NCBI GenBank assembly: GCA_946548895.1
Contig: CAMNQF010000004.1
Location: forward strand, 62,001 to 126,000
Length of the DNA: 64,000 nucleotides
Reading direction: 5' to 3'
Origin: an uncultured bacterium
GTDB lineage: Bacteria; Bacillota; Clostridia; Oscillospirales; Oscillospiraceae
Position numbers and translations under genes: made by a program. The notes below the pieces were generated by a model, which saw only the letters and a list, made by a program, of their open reading frames with translations, had not been told where the DNA came from and did not search any database. Positions 45,175 through 55,687 of this stretch are shown here, in pieces (positions within the stretch are counted from its first letter, which is position 1; every line of letters begins with the position of its first letter).

Positions 45175-46506
45175 TCAATAGTTCATCATGTACTTCTCCC
45201 GCTCCCAGGAGGAGACGCGGGTGCGGTACTCGTCCCATTCGGCCTCCTTGCCGGCGATGTACTGGCCGCTGACGTGCTGGCCCAGGGTATCCATCACCAG
45301 CTTATCCTTCTTCATGGCGGCGATGGCCTCCTCCAGGGAGCCGGGCAGGGCCTCGATGCCCCGGCGGCGGCGGGCCGCGGGGGACATGGCAAAGATGTTC
45401 TCGGTGATCTCAGGGGGCGGGGTCATGCCCTTCTCAATGCCGTCCAGGCCGGCGGCCAGACAGACAGCCAAGGACAGGTAGGGGTTGCAGGACGGGTCGG
45501 GGCAGCGCAGCTCCACCCGGGTGGCCTGCCCCCGGGCGGCGGGGATGCGGATCAGGGCGGAGCGGTTGGAGGCGGACCAGGCCAGATAGCAGGGGGCCTC
45601 GTAGCCGGGCACCAGCCGCTTGTAGGAGTTGACCAGGGGGTTGGTGATGGCGGCCATACCCTTCATGTGGGCCAGGATGCCCGCGATGAAGGCGTATGCC
45701 TCCTTGGACAGCCCCTTGGGGCCGTTCTCATCGAAAAACACGTTTTTGCCGCCCCGGAACAGGGACATATTGGTGTGCATTCCGGATCCGTTGATGCCGA
45801 AAATGGGCTTGGGCATAAAGGTGGCGTGGAGGCCGTTCTTCTGGGCCAGGGTCTTGACCGCCAGCTTGAAGGTCATGATCTTGTCCGCGCACTGGAGGGC
45901 GGGGGCGTATTTAAAGTCGATCTCATGCTGGCCCTGAGCCACCTCGTGGTGGCTGGCCTCGATCTCATAGCCCATCACCTCCAGGGCCAGGCAGATCTCC
46001 CGCCGGGTGGACTCGCCATGGTCCAGGGGGCCCAAATCAAAGTAGCCCGCCTCGTCGTTGGTGCGGGTGGTGGGCTTGCCCTCCTCGTCTGTCTGGAACA
46101 GGAAGAACTCCGCCTCGGGGCCCACATTGAAGGTGTCATAGCCCATGGCCTCGGCCTTTTTCAGCGCCCGCTCCAGCACGCCCCGGGGATCGCCCACAAA
46201 GGGGGAACCGTCCGGGTTGTGCACGTCGCAGATGAGCCGCGCCACCTTGCCTTGCTGGGGCCGCCAGGGGAAGATGACAAAGCTGTCCAGGTCGGGCCAG
46301 AGATACTGGTCGGATTCGTTGATGCGGACGAAGCCCTCAATGGAGGAGCCGTCGATCATGATCTGGTTGTCCACCGCCTTCTCAATCTGGGAGGCGGTGA
46401 TGGCCACGTTTTTCAGCTGGCCAAAGATGTCGGTGAACTGCATACGGATGAACTTGACGTCTTCCTCTTTCACCATGCGGATGATATCCTCTCTGCTGTA
46501 ACCCAC
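45175..46506 (-). CDS. glnA: Glutamine synthetase, type I
   Basis: A 443-residue GSI-alpha enzyme forming glutamine from glutamate and ammonia. Conserved blocks: [11 protein letters not shown] near 53, the Glu metal ligands in [23 protein letters not shown], the [20 protein letters not shown] segment, the [17 protein letters not shown] flap and RIPAARG. It lacks the 25-residue insertion and the adenylylation Tyr region of GSI-beta, as expected for Bacillota. Start is GTG 46506 after AAAGGGGA. A consensus promoter and a structured leader of about 90 bases precede it. It heads the leftward cluster that encodes most glutamine-using amidotransferases. Confidence 0.96.
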   Translation of the reverse strand: MGYSREDIIRMVKEEDVKFIRMQFTDIFGQLKNVAITASQIEKAVDNQIMIDGSSIEGFVRINESDQYLWPDLDSFVIFPWRPQQGKVARLICDVHNPDGSPFVGDPRGVLERALKKAEAMGYDTFNVGPEAEFFLFQTDEEGKPTTRTNDEAGYFDLGPLDHGESTRREICLALEVMGYEIEASHHEVAQGQHEIDFKYAPALQCADKIMTFKLAVKTLAQKNGLHATFMPKPIFGINGSGMHTNMSLFRGGKNVFFDENGPKGLSKEAYAFIAGILAHMKGMAAITNPLVNSYKRLVPGYEAPCYLAWSASNRSALIRIPAARGQATRVELRCPDPSCNPYLSLAVCLAAGLDGIEKGMTPPPEITENIFAMSPAARRRRGIEALPGSLEEAIAAMKKDKLVMDTLGQHVSGQYIAGKEAEWDEYRTRVSSWEREKYMMNY

Positions 46507-46539
46507 GATGAAATCCCCTTTCTAAAGCGTGCCAAAATG

Positions 46540-46583
46540 GAAAGCGGCGCTCCTCGCCCTTTCGGGCCGGAACGCCGTTGTTC
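46540..46583 (-). promoter_or_regulatory. Structured leader of glnA: candidate ANTAR-type antitermination element
   Basis: Two hairpins form in the minus-strand transcript. The first (46583-46570) is GAAC, hexaloop AACGGC, GTTC; the loop has A at position 1 and G at position 4, as in ANTAR-bound hexaloops. The second (46563-46540) is a 9-bp stem with one bulged G and an AGGAG loop, followed by CATTTT, so it resembles a weak terminator. A competing stem (GCCC-GAAA-GGGC) uses part of it. ANTAR elements normally contain two hexaloops; only one clear one is seen, so this is a candidate only. Confidence 0.45.
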
Positions 46584-46600
46584 ACGCCTAAGCTATGGCC

Positions 46601-46629
46601 AGTATAGCCGGTTAAAGCGAAAAAGTCAA
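46601..46629 (-). promoter_or_regulatory. glnA promoter
   Basis: On the minus strand, TTGACT (46629-46624), a 17-base spacer and TATACT (46606-46601). The predicted start is near 46594. An inverted repeat GCTAT-N7-ATAGC overlaps the -10 box and could be a protein-binding site. Confidence 0.75.
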
Positions 46630-46744
46630 GCCATTTCTGCAACATGGAGAATTATTATTTCATTTCACAAGGTTTAGATCCAGGATAATCCCTATTTTAT
46701 GCAAGATATATATTTAAAACTTGCAATTTTGACATCAAAGACAA

Positions 46745-46773
46745 TTGACAGAAGAATATGGGACGCATATAAT
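46745..46773 (+). promoter_or_regulatory. glmS promoter
   Basis: Perfect TTGACA (46745-46750), 17-base spacer and perfect TATAAT (46768-46773). The start near 46780 gives a leader of only about 30 bases, too short for a glmS ribozyme. The 46507-46809 gap is otherwise AT-rich spacer shared with the divergent glnA promoter. Confidence 0.85.
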
Positions 46774-46809
46774 GGAGCAAAATCCATCCGGGGCAAGGAG
46801 GACGACATC

Positions 46810-48678
<1,869 letters not shown>

Positions 48679-48700
48679 CCGCCCGGCCCGCCCCACGGGG

Positions 48701-49612
48701 CTATCTGGAGAAGAACAGCTTGGCGGCGTTTTTGGAGAGGATGTTCTCCCGGTCCGCTTTGTTGAGGTCGGGGTGCAGGGCGATGAAGTCGATAAAATGC
48801 TGGTAGCTGTCCCGGGTCATGGCGGAGGGCATATCGCTGCCCCACAGCAGGCGGTCCGTCCCCGCGATGTCCGCCGCGTCCCGGACGTAGCCCCGGGCGG
48901 TTGGATAGGGGAAGGCCTCCGGCTTGACGTTCAGGCATAGCGCCGCCAGGTCAAACCAGACGTTGGGCAGGGCCAGCTTCTGGAGGGACTGCCGGAGCAG
49001 CTGGCCGTCCCCCAGCTGGGGGGAGAGCAGGTGGCACACCACGAACCGCAGGGACGGGTAGCGGGCTATGGCCCGGGCCAGGGCGTCCACCTGCCAGCTC
49101 ACGCTGCGGGGCTTGCCGATGTCGATAACGAAAATCAGGTCCCGGTCCGCCGCGTAGCGGTATTCCCGGTGCATAACCTCCCCGTCCAGATCCACGGGAG
49201 GGTGGTTGGCCATCAGGCCGGAGCCGCTGCTCACCTCGAATTTGACGATGCGGAACCCCAGGCTGTCAAACAGGTGGGCTTTGATGTTGTCCGCCTGGAC
49301 GGAGAAGGGGTCGTAGGCCGCGGCCCCCGTGAAGCGGTCCGGGTAGGCCTGCACCGCCTCCCAGGTGTACAGGTTCTGAAAGCCGAAGTAGTTTCCCTGG
49401 AGCAGCACCGCCTTGTCCACGCCGTGGGCGTCCATCACCCGCAGCAGGGCCTCCGGCGGGGCGCTGTATGGGCCGAACTCCGGCGGGAGGATCTGGAAGG
49501 ACTGCCCCGTGGGGTAGGCCGCCCGCCCCCCGCCGCAGGGGCGCAGCTCCCCCTGGGAGCCGGTTCCGGCAATGCATTGCACCACATGGGCGTGGGCGTC
49601 GATTATTTTCAT
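48701..49612 (-). CDS. Amidohydrolase-2 family metal-dependent hydrolase
   Basis: A 303-residue TIM-barrel hydrolase of the amidohydrolase-2 group (ACMSD/resorcylate-decarboxylase-like). The N-terminal metal motif DAHAHV, a central His in FVVCHLLSP and the late Asp in LLWGSDMPSAM are the expected metal ligands. Members hydrolyse or decarboxylate aromatic or lactone substrates; the substrate here is unknown. ATG 49612 follows AAAGGAG; the upstream open frame to 49783 is non-coding. It is convergent with glmS (22 bases apart) and stands alone. Confidence 0.85.
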   Translation of the reverse strand: MKIIDAHAHVVQCIAGTGSQGELRPCGGGRAAYPTGQSFQILPPEFGPYSAPPEALLRVMDAHGVDKAVLLQGNYFGFQNLYTWEAVQAYPDRFTGAAAYDPFSVQADNIKAHLFDSLGFRIVKFEVSSGSGLMANHPPVDLDGEVMHREYRYAADRDLIFVIDIGKPRSVSWQVDALARAIARYPSLRFVVCHLLSPQLGDGQLLRQSLQKLALPNVWFDLAALCLNVKPEAFPYPTARGYVRDAADIAGTDRLLWGSDMPSAMTRDSYQHFIDFIALHPDLNKADRENILSKNAAKLFFSR

Positions 49613-49765
49613 AGGCTGCTCCTTTCTCTTCCGGGGCGCGGCATGGGGGTCAGCCGCGAAATCCAAATTCCGGGGATAGTATACCAGAAGGACCGGGAAA
49701 AGGGAATAGCCTCCGAGGGAATTCCAAACGGTCTGAAAGCGCCGCGCCCGCCTCCCCCGCACGGC

Positions 49766-49800
49766 GAAGCCGCCGGGCCCCAAAGGGGTCCGGCGGCTTC
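49766..49800. other. Long hairpin downstream of the GH3 gene
   Basis: Arms at 49766-49777 and 49789-49800 pair over about 12 bp, with an inner CCCC/GGGG extension, and there is no T tract. It lies between the GH3 stop and the amidohydrolase start, both read leftward, and may act as a weak terminator or mRNA end protector. Confidence 0.5.
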
Positions 49801-49862
49801 TATAAAAAGGGAAGGGGGAAGAGAGATGCGGTTTAAATGGGGGTTCCGGCCGGGGGAAGGGG

Positions 49863-52800
49863 TCAGGCGGAAGCCTTCTCCTTCTTCCAGCGCTTCACGA
49901 TGGCCACCACACCCCAGGCGGTGAGCCCCGCGGCCACCACGGCCTCCCCGATGAGGATGAACCAGTAGTTGGCGAAGGGCAGCTCGCCCACGGACACGCC
50001 GTGGACAATGCCGTTCATGGCGTTGGAGTTCACGGTGGTGTACAGGATGTGCTTGATGGCCTGCCGGGCAAAGTACTGGGAGGCGGGGTTGCTCATATCC
50101 AGGGGGGCGTCCACCTCAAAGCCGGTGAGCTTCAGGTCGCCGCCGGCCCGGACGCACTGCTCGGTGTCCATGTAGCCGCCGTTGTCGTAGTCGGTGATAA
50201 TGGTACCGTCAAAGCCCCACTCGTCCCGGAGCACGGCGGTGAGCAGGTTGTAGTTGCCCCCCGCCCAGGTGGTGCCGATGCGGTTGAAGGAGGACATCAC
50301 CGCCATGACGGCGGGAATCTCCACTTCGGACTCGGTGAAGGACTTGGACGCCTCGTCATAGGTCTGGGTCTTGATTTTGGTGGTTCCCCGCTCCTCAATG
50401 CAGGTCTGGAAGGGCTTCAGGTAGATCTCCCGGATGGCCTGCTCGTTGGAGAAGGTGACCAGACCGTTGCGGTAATCCTCCTGGTCGTTGACGGCGAAGT
50501 GCTTGATGTAGGCGTATACGCCCTTCTCGGCGCAGCCCACGGCGGCCTCCCGGGCCAGCTCGCCGGACATGAAGCCGTCCTCGGAGTAGTACTCAAAATT
50601 GCGGCCGGCGAAGGGGGTGCGGTGGATGTTCATGGCGGGGGCGTACCAGCCGGAGATGATGCCGGTATACTGGTGGTTGCCCCAGTTGCCGTCGGCGGCC
50701 AAGCCGTCCTCTCCCACATAGTAGCCGTGATAGTAGGAGTTCTGCCGGTCCCAGCTGGCGGCCAGGTTGGCGGCGCAGGGGTAGGTGATGGAGTAGGGCT
50801 CATGGGTGACGCCGCCCTCGTTCAGGCCGGAGGGGCCGTCGAAGTCGATGGCACGGGGCTTGCCGGTGTTGGCGTTGGCCAGGGTCTGGTAGCCGCCGTT
50901 GCGGATGATGTCGTGGATCTCGGTGGTGGTCATCTGGTCGATAAGGGCGTCCCAGCCGCCCTCGGCTTCCACCTCGTCGAAGTCACGGCCCCGGAAGTCG
51001 ATGAGCTCCAAATCGCCGTTCTTGCCGTACTGGCCCGCCTTGGCGGCGGCCTCCTCCTCGGTGATGGGGGTGAGGGAGGCGCCCACGCCCTTGGCCTGGA
51101 TGGCGTTTCGGATAGCGTCGGACACCTCCAGCTCCCAGGTCAGGCCGTTCTTCTCACTGTAGCCGCTGGGCCGCTTGTTGTCCTGGGTGCCGTGGGTCTG
51201 GGGGAAGGTGCCCGTCCAGTCCTGGCGGGTCAGGTACTGGTCCCGGGGGGTGAACTCGTCGCTCACGGCGTGGTCGAACTGATTGGTGATGTCCGTGCCG
51301 GTGAGGGACTTGGCGTAGGTCACATTGTCCACCCCGCCGTTGCCGCTGTAGCTGTAGGTCCACTTGCCCACAAAGGATGCGTCCGCCCCGCCGAACAGGG
51401 GCTCCACCTCCTGCCCGTTATAGGCCAGGAAGTTGTCGGCGGCGGCGTGGGCGTTCTCCGCCGCGGTGAGGAGATAGTCCCCCGCCTCCAGGATGTAAGT
51501 TTTGGCGTTCACGTCGTCGTAGGAGATGAAGTCCTTCTGGTTCACGGTGACGGTGACCGTCTCGGACTGACCAGGCTGAAGCTCGCCGGTCTTCTCAAAG
51601 CCCACCAGGGAGACGGCGGACTTCTCGATGTGGTTGGTCTTGTCGTAGTCGGTGTAGGGGGCGTTGAGGTAGACCTGCACCACGTCCCGGCCCGTGACCG
51701 CGCCGGTGTTCTTCACGGTGACCTGAATCTGGATGTTGCCGCCGGCGTCCATCTGGCCCATCTGGAAGCCGGACCACTCGAAGGTGGTGTAGGAGACGCC
51801 GTAGCCGAAGGGGTACTGCACGGTGGCGCCGTAATCGTAGTCCCCGGGGTTGCCCTGGTTCAGCACTTTGTCAAAGTAACGGGTCTCGTAGTACTTGTAG
51901 CCCACGTAGATGCCCTCGTCGTAGAACACGGCCGCGTTTACGTCCTGGCCGCCGTTGACCAGCATGATCTCGCCCATGTTCTGCATGGCGGGGGAGGAGA
52001 AGGCGTCATAGGCGAAGGTGTCCACCAGGTGGCCGGAGGGGTTGACCGCCCCGCTGAGAACGTCGGCGATGGAGCGGCAGGTGTCGCCGCCGGCTCCGGG
52101 GGCCCACAGCACCGCGCTGATGTTGGGGTAGTCGGCCACCCAGCCCAGCTCGAAGGCGTTGTTGGTGTTGACCACCAGGATCACATTGTCAAAGTTGTCG
52201 TTCAGGTACTGGATGACCTCCAGCTCCACGGAGTCCGGCTCCAGGTAGTGCTTTTCCCGGTCCGCGTCGGTGGCCCCGAAGTCGCCCATGTAGCGGCCCA
52301 GGTCCCGGCCCTCGCCGCCGGTGCGTGCGAAGAAGAACACGGGGATGGTGCCCTCCGCCTCACTCTTGGCGGCGTCGGGGATGGCGGAGATGGGGGCCTC
52401 GTGGATGGACCAGTCCTCCGCGAAGCCGTACATCACCGCGCCGCCGCCCCGGGTGTAGGTGCCGTGGTTGTCGCTGTAGAACTTCCACAGCGCCTCATTC
52501 ACGGAGAAGCCCTGCTCGGTGAGGGCGGTGCGCATATCGCTGGAGATGGTGGACACGCCGGAGCCGGTGCCGCCGGCCAGCAGGTCCACCGAGGAGGAGG
52601 AGAACAGGCTCAACTTGGATCCCGCCGCCACGGGCAGGCCCTTGCCGCCCTCCGCCTTGTTGTAGAGGAGCACGAAGCCCTCGGCCCCCGCCTTGCGGGT
52701 GTAGGCCTGCTCGGCGGCCTGGAGCTCCTTGGAGTCCGTGATGTCCCGCTTGTAGTAGTCGGCGTCCACCCCGGCGGGGGCGCCGCCCCGCTGGAACTGG

Positions 52801-52955
52801 GTCTCGCCGAAGATGTCCCGGAGCACCAGGTCGTAGGACGAGGTGGTGACGACGGAGAGCACGATGGAGAACACAACCAGTACCGCCAGCAGAGATCCGA
52901 CAACAGCGGTAAACGCCTTCGCGCTCAGTTTCTTCTTTCCTTTCTCTTTTGCCAC
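49863..52955 (-). CDS. Membrane-anchored glycoside hydrolase family 3 protein with reversed domain order
   Basis: A 1030-residue GH3 enzyme (beta-glucosidase type). Residues 14-37 are a membrane helix; a second helix spans about 997-1020 before a basic tail, so both ends are anchored. The usual order is inverted: the GH3 C-terminal alpha/beta-sandwich (about 80-355, ending GIYVGYKYYET) and a fibronectin-like domain (390-500) come first, and the TIM-barrel catalytic domain (about 665-985) comes last. Catalytic features include KHFAVND at 818-824 and nucleophile Asp922 in TDYDNGG. The domain swap is known in some rumen and gut Bacillota GH3 enzymes. GTG start after TTGGAGGG. The substrate is unknown; beta-glucoside or beta-xyloside are likely. 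Confidence 0.88.
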   Translation of the reverse strand: MAKEKGKKKLSAKAFTAVVGSLLAVLVVFSIVLSVVTTSSYDLVLRDIFGETQFQRGGAPAGVDADYYKRDITDSKELQAAEQAYTRKAGAEGFVLLYNKAEGGKGLPVAAGSKLSLFSSSSVDLLAGGTGSGVSTISSDMRTALTEQGFSVNEALWKFYSDNHGTYTRGGGAVMYGFAEDWSIHEAPISAIPDAAKSEAEGTIPVFFFARTGGEGRDLGRYMGDFGATDADREKHYLEPDSVELEVIQYLNDNFDNVILVVNTNNAFELGWVADYPNISAVLWAPGAGGDTCRSIADVLSGAVNPSGHLVDTFAYDAFSSPAMQNMGEIMLVNGGQDVNAAVFYDEGIYVGYKYYETRYFDKVLNQGNPGDYDYGATVQYPFGYGVSYTTFEWSGFQMGQMDAGGNIQIQVTVKNTGAVTGRDVVQVYLNAPYTDYDKTNHIEKSAVSLVGFEKTGELQPGQSETVTVTVNQKDFISYDDVNAKTYILEAGDYLLTAAENAHAAADNFLAYNGQEVEPLFGGADASFVGKWTYSYSGNGGVDNVTYAKSLTGTDITNQFDHAVSDEFTPRDQYLTRQDWTGTFPQTHGTQDNKRPSGYSEKNGLTWELEVSDAIRNAIQAKGVGASLTPITEEEAAAKAGQYGKNGDLELIDFRGRDFDEVEAEGGWDALIDQMTTTEIHDIIRNGGYQTLANANTGKPRAIDFDGPSGLNEGGVTHEPYSITYPCAANLAASWDRQNSYYHGYYVGEDGLAADGNWGNHQYTGIISGWYAPAMNIHRTPFAGRNFEYYSEDGFMSGELAREAAVGCAEKGVYAYIKHFAVNDQEDYRNGLVTFSNEQAIREIYLKPFQTCIEERGTTKIKTQTYDEASKSFTESEVEIPAVMAVMSSFNRIGTTWAGGNYNLLTAVLRDEWGFDGTIITDYDNGGYMDTEQCVRAGGDLKLTGFEVDAPLDMSNPASQYFARQAIKHILYTTVNSNAMNGIVHGVSVGELPFANYWFILIGEAVVAAGLTAWGVVAIVKRWKKEKASA

Positions 52956-53177
52956 AAAAATCCCTCCAAATATTCAGAAATCATTTGGGTTTTGACGGTC
53001 AGCGGCCGTCTGCCGGCGCGATCCTCCGGCACGCTCAAGACGGTGCTCTTCCCGGCGGCCATCCCCCCCTCCGCGAGATTCTGCGCCTGTGTGCGCGTCT
53101 ATTTTAATTTACCGTGCCATCGGTTCGGATTCAATGCGGCAAAACTTCTTCGGTCGGTTCCACAACTTTTTCTGCGC

Positions 53178-53214
53178 GAAAAAAGAGGGGCGTCCGTCGT
53201 TATGGACACCCCCC
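53178..53214 (-). terminator. Rho-independent terminator after the second kinase gene
   Basis: On the minus strand a 9-bp stem (53213-53205 region with 53195-53187, one G-U pair) is followed by TCTTTTTT. It lies 5 bases after the kinase stop. The remainder of 52956-53177 is the GH3 upstream region, in which I see no clear promoter. Confidence 0.85.
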
Positions 53215-53218
53215 GTAT

Positions 53219-54562
53219 TTATCCGCTTGATTTTTCCATATTTTGTACAATGGGAAACAAGATGGACAGCCGGTAAATCCCGCCGCTGGTCTGGAGCCGC
53301 AGGTCTCCCCCATACTTCTCCGTCAGCATTTTGATGCTCTGCATCCCAAAGCCGTGGAAGCGCTTGTCCGCCTTGGTGGTCACGGGCAAGCCGTGGTCCA
53401 GCTCCAGCACGCCGTCGTAGTAGTTCTCCTGGCTGACGATGAGGAAGTGGTCCTGCGCCCGCACGGTGAGGGAGATCAGCCGCTTGTCCGGGTCGTCCAG
53501 CCGGTCCGCCGCTTCCATGGCGTTGTCCAGGATGTTGCCGAACAGGGCGTAAATGTCGGCGTCCTCCATAAACCCCAGCCGCCTGCCGTCGGCCACGCAG
53601 GTCAGCACAATACGCTTGCCCGAGCACATCAGGGATTTGTTGGACAGCACCAGGTCCAGTGCCGCGCACTCCGTCTTGAGCCCGCAGTCGTAGATGTCCA
53701 CCAGGCTCTCAATCTCCCGCAGCTCCTTTTGCCGGCCCAGATCCCCCAGGGCGGCGATCTGGTGCTTGATATCGTGGCAGCGGATGTTGATGGCGTCCAC
53801 CGTCTCCTTTTCCAGGGCGTAACGGCTGCGCTCCGCGTGGAGCAGCTGCTCGGCGATCTGAGCCCTTTTGGTGGACTCGGCCTGGCGCATCTGGCACATA
53901 CTGACCACCAGGGCCAGCAGGGACAGGAGGACGGAGATGATATTGATGCAGATCATCCCGGGCGCGCCGGTGTCCAGCCCCAGCTCCACCCGGATGAGGG
54001 GCTCCAGAACGATGACCACGCCCACCACCGCCGCCGCGGTCACCAGCATGATGTTGCCCTCGCCGCCGCCGTAGCGGTCATATTCCAGGATATCGTACCG
54101 GCGGCGGAAGGCCAGCACAAAGCACAGGCAGGCCAGCGCCGTGAGCGCCGCCAGAATCAGGTTGTACGCCCAGCCGGGCCACGCCGGAAGCAGCGCCCAG
54201 GCCACCTCCGCCGTGCGCTCCGCGCAGTGCTGAAGGATGTAGCCGGTGGTGCCGCCGTAGAGGGCGGCGGTCCAGCCGCAGCACAGGCAGAAGCGGAACG
54301 CCGCCACGGTGAGCAGGAAGGTGCCCAGGTACTTGACGATGACGATGATACTCGCGTCGCACACAGGTTCCGGGGCGAGCAGCCACTGGTAGCTGCACCC
54401 ATAGGCCCACAGGCACTCCGCCAGCAAGGCGGCGGCCAGCCGCGGGCCGAACAGGGGCCGGTGTTTCAGGCCGTGGCCCGTCACCAGGCAGCAGCCCAGC
54501 AGCGCCGCCAGCATATAGCAGTCCACCCCCACCAGCGCCAGGAGCTGGGCGGGGGCCGTCAT
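53219..54562 (-). CDS. GHKL sensor histidine kinase
   Basis: A 447-residue membrane kinase. Residues 1-225 hold about seven to eight hydrophobic helices. The phospho-acceptor box is INIRCHDIKHQIAAL (first His near 262), and the GHKL ATPase has the N-box LFGNILDNAMEAA near 345 and G-box HGFGMQSIKMLTEKYGG near 410. This arrangement is typical of kinases paired with LytTR regulators in Bacillota. Its ATG overlaps the stop of the response regulator upstream (ATGA). The signal is unknown and no peptide precursor gene was seen nearby. Confidence 0.88.
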   Translation of the reverse strand: MTAPAQLLALVGVDCYMLAALLGCCLVTGHGLKHRPLFGPRLAAALLAECLWAYGCSYQWLLAPEPVCDASIIVIVKYLGTFLLTVAAFRFCLCCGWTAALYGGTTGYILQHCAERTAEVAWALLPAWPGWAYNLILAALTALACLCFVLAFRRRYDILEYDRYGGGEGNIMLVTAAAVVGVVIVLEPLIRVELGLDTGAPGMICINIISVLLSLLALVVSMCQMRQAESTKRAQIAEQLLHAERSRYALEKETVDAINIRCHDIKHQIAALGDLGRQKELREIESLVDIYDCGLKTECAALDLVLSNKSLMCSGKRIVLTCVADGRRLGFMEDADIYALFGNILDNAMEAADRLDDPDKRLISLTVRAQDHFLIVSQENYYDGVLELDHGLPVTTKADKRFHGFGMQSIKMLTEKYGGDLRLQTSGGIYRLSILFPIVQNMEKSSG

Positions 54563-55278
54563 CGGAGATCCTCCCAGCTCAGGTCGTTGAAGCGGTGCAG
54601 CTGTTCAATAAACGCCTTTTTCCGCATCCGGCTGATGGAGAACTCCCGCCCGTCCACCACCACGGTGCTGCCGTCGATCCTGGAGACGTACCGCAGATTG
54701 ACGATGCACTGGTTGTTGCAGCGGAAAAAGCTGTGGGCGGGCAGGCCGCGCTCCACCGATTTCAGCGTGCCGTAAGCGTCATAGTTGGCCTGCTGGGTGT
54801 GGTAGCGGATGTGGTGGTCGAAGATCTCCACATAGCACAGCTCGAATTCCCGCAGCTGGATGGCGCCGGAATTGGTGTTCAGCAGCAGCCATTGCTCCCG
54901 TTTCCGGCCGCAGCGCTCCACCGCGCGGCGCATTTTCATCACGAAAGCGGAATAGTTGACCGGCTTGAGGATATAATCCAGCGCGTCCACGGAATACCCC
55001 TGGACGGCGTACTGGGCCAGACTGGTGACGAAGATGAGCACCACCGCGCTGTCCAGCTCCCGGAGCTTCTGGGCCGCCTTCATCCCGTCCATGTCCGGCA
55101 GGCGGATGTCCATCAAGACCAGGTCGTACTGGCACTGGTAGCCCTCCAAAAAGGCGGCGGCGCCGCTGTACCAGCTATGGCGCAGCTCCACCCCGGTCTC
55201 CTGAGAAAACCGGTCTAAAAAACCGCCAAGGCGGGCGGCCTCTTTTTCCTCATCCTCAATAATGGCGATTTCCAGCAT
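54559..55278 (-). CDS. LytTR-family response regulator
   Basis: A 239-residue regulator. The receiver has the acidic cluster in IIEDEEKEA, phospho-acceptor Asp in LVLMDIRLPDMDG near 57, Thr in IFVTSLAQ and Lys in DYILKPVNY. Residues 130-235 form the LytTR DNA-binding domain, with FFRCNNQCIVNLRYVSRI near 195. ATG 55278 follows AAGGGTGG. It is first in the operon and overlaps the kinase gene by four bases. A consensus promoter lies unusually close, so the leader is only about 10 bases. Possible targets include the neighbouring GH3 gene and its own promoter. Confidence 0.9.
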   Translation of the reverse strand: MLEIAIIEDEEKEAARLGGFLDRFSQETGVELRHSWYSGAAAFLEGYQCQYDLVLMDIRLPDMDGMKAAQKLRELDSAVVLIFVTSLAQYAVQGYSVDALDYILKPVNYSAFVMKMRRAVERCGRKREQWLLLNTNSGAIQLREFELCYVEIFDHHIRYHTQQANYDAYGTLKSVERGLPAHSFFRCNNQCIVNLRYVSRIDGSTVVVDGREFSISRMRKKAFIEQLHRFNDLSWEDLR

Positions 55279-55294
55279 AAAACCACCCTTTTTC

Positions 55295-55323
55295 ATCATA
55301 GCGAAAACCGCGCCGTATGTCAA
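55295..55323 (-). promoter_or_regulatory. Promoter of the second LytTR system
   Basis: On the minus strand, perfect TTGACA (55323-55318), 17-base spacer and TATGAT (55300-55295). The predicted start near 55288 falls at the ribosome site, implying a very short leader. Confidence 0.75.
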
Positions 55324-55434
55324 TTGCTCCACAGGCGCACAACGTAATTGGGCGGTTTCGCCCCGTTTTCTGCATCATGAAAAGAGCCGGGGCCCGCGCT
55401 ATATGGCAAGAGCCTGGTGGATACAATTCAACAT

Positions 55435-55469
55435 AAAAACGGCCCCCGGCAAGCCGGGGGCGTTCTTTT
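55435..55469. terminator. Rho-independent terminator after the 52-residue membrane protein gene
   Basis: Perfect 9-bp G/C stem (55442-55450 with 55453-55461) with an AA loop. It is followed by GTTTTT on the minus strand and by GTTCTTTT on the plus strand, so it can act both ways. It lies 14 bases after the small gene's stop. Confidence 0.85.
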
Positions 55470-55475
55470 CGCTTA

Positions 55476-55634
55476 TTATGGAAGAAAAAGTATGATGAGA
55501 TAGAGAGCCAAAAGGACCAGCGGCGGGGCAAGCCTGACCCACAGGGGTTTATCCCTCAGCCAGTCGTAGTAAGCGCCGCGTATATCAATGATCTCCCAGA
55601 TTTGGTCTATCACATCCAGCCAGGGGCGCTTCAC
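55476..55634 (-). CDS. Small 52-residue membrane protein downstream of divIVA
   Basis: An open frame of 52 codons starting at GTG 55634, eight bases after an excellent ribosome site (GGAGGTGAG). The protein begins MKRPWLDVIDQIWEIIDIRG, has an aromatic, charged middle (AYYDWLRDKPLWVR) and ends in one hydrophobic helix (PPLVLLALYLIILFLP). The stop is followed by a strong terminator and the gene lies 53 bases after divIVA. A ribosome site, membrane helix and terminator together make it likely to be real. I do not recognise a family. Its place at the end of the sepF-divIVA block suggests a link to the division machinery or envelope. Confidence 0.65.
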   Translation of the reverse strand: MKRPWLDVIDQIWEIIDIRGAYYDWLRDKPLWVRLAPPLVLLALYLIILFLP

Positions 55635-55687
55635 AGCGGCTCACCTCCGAAAGGAAAGCGCAGACAGCTCCGGCTCTTCCTGCTCCG

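Noticed and set aside
50001-53276. 1091-codon open frame on the plus strand opposite the GH3 gene
   Set aside because: Same antisense effect. The predicted protein is Val/Gly/Ala-rich low complexity with no start signal, and the minus strand encodes a complete GH3 enzyme.
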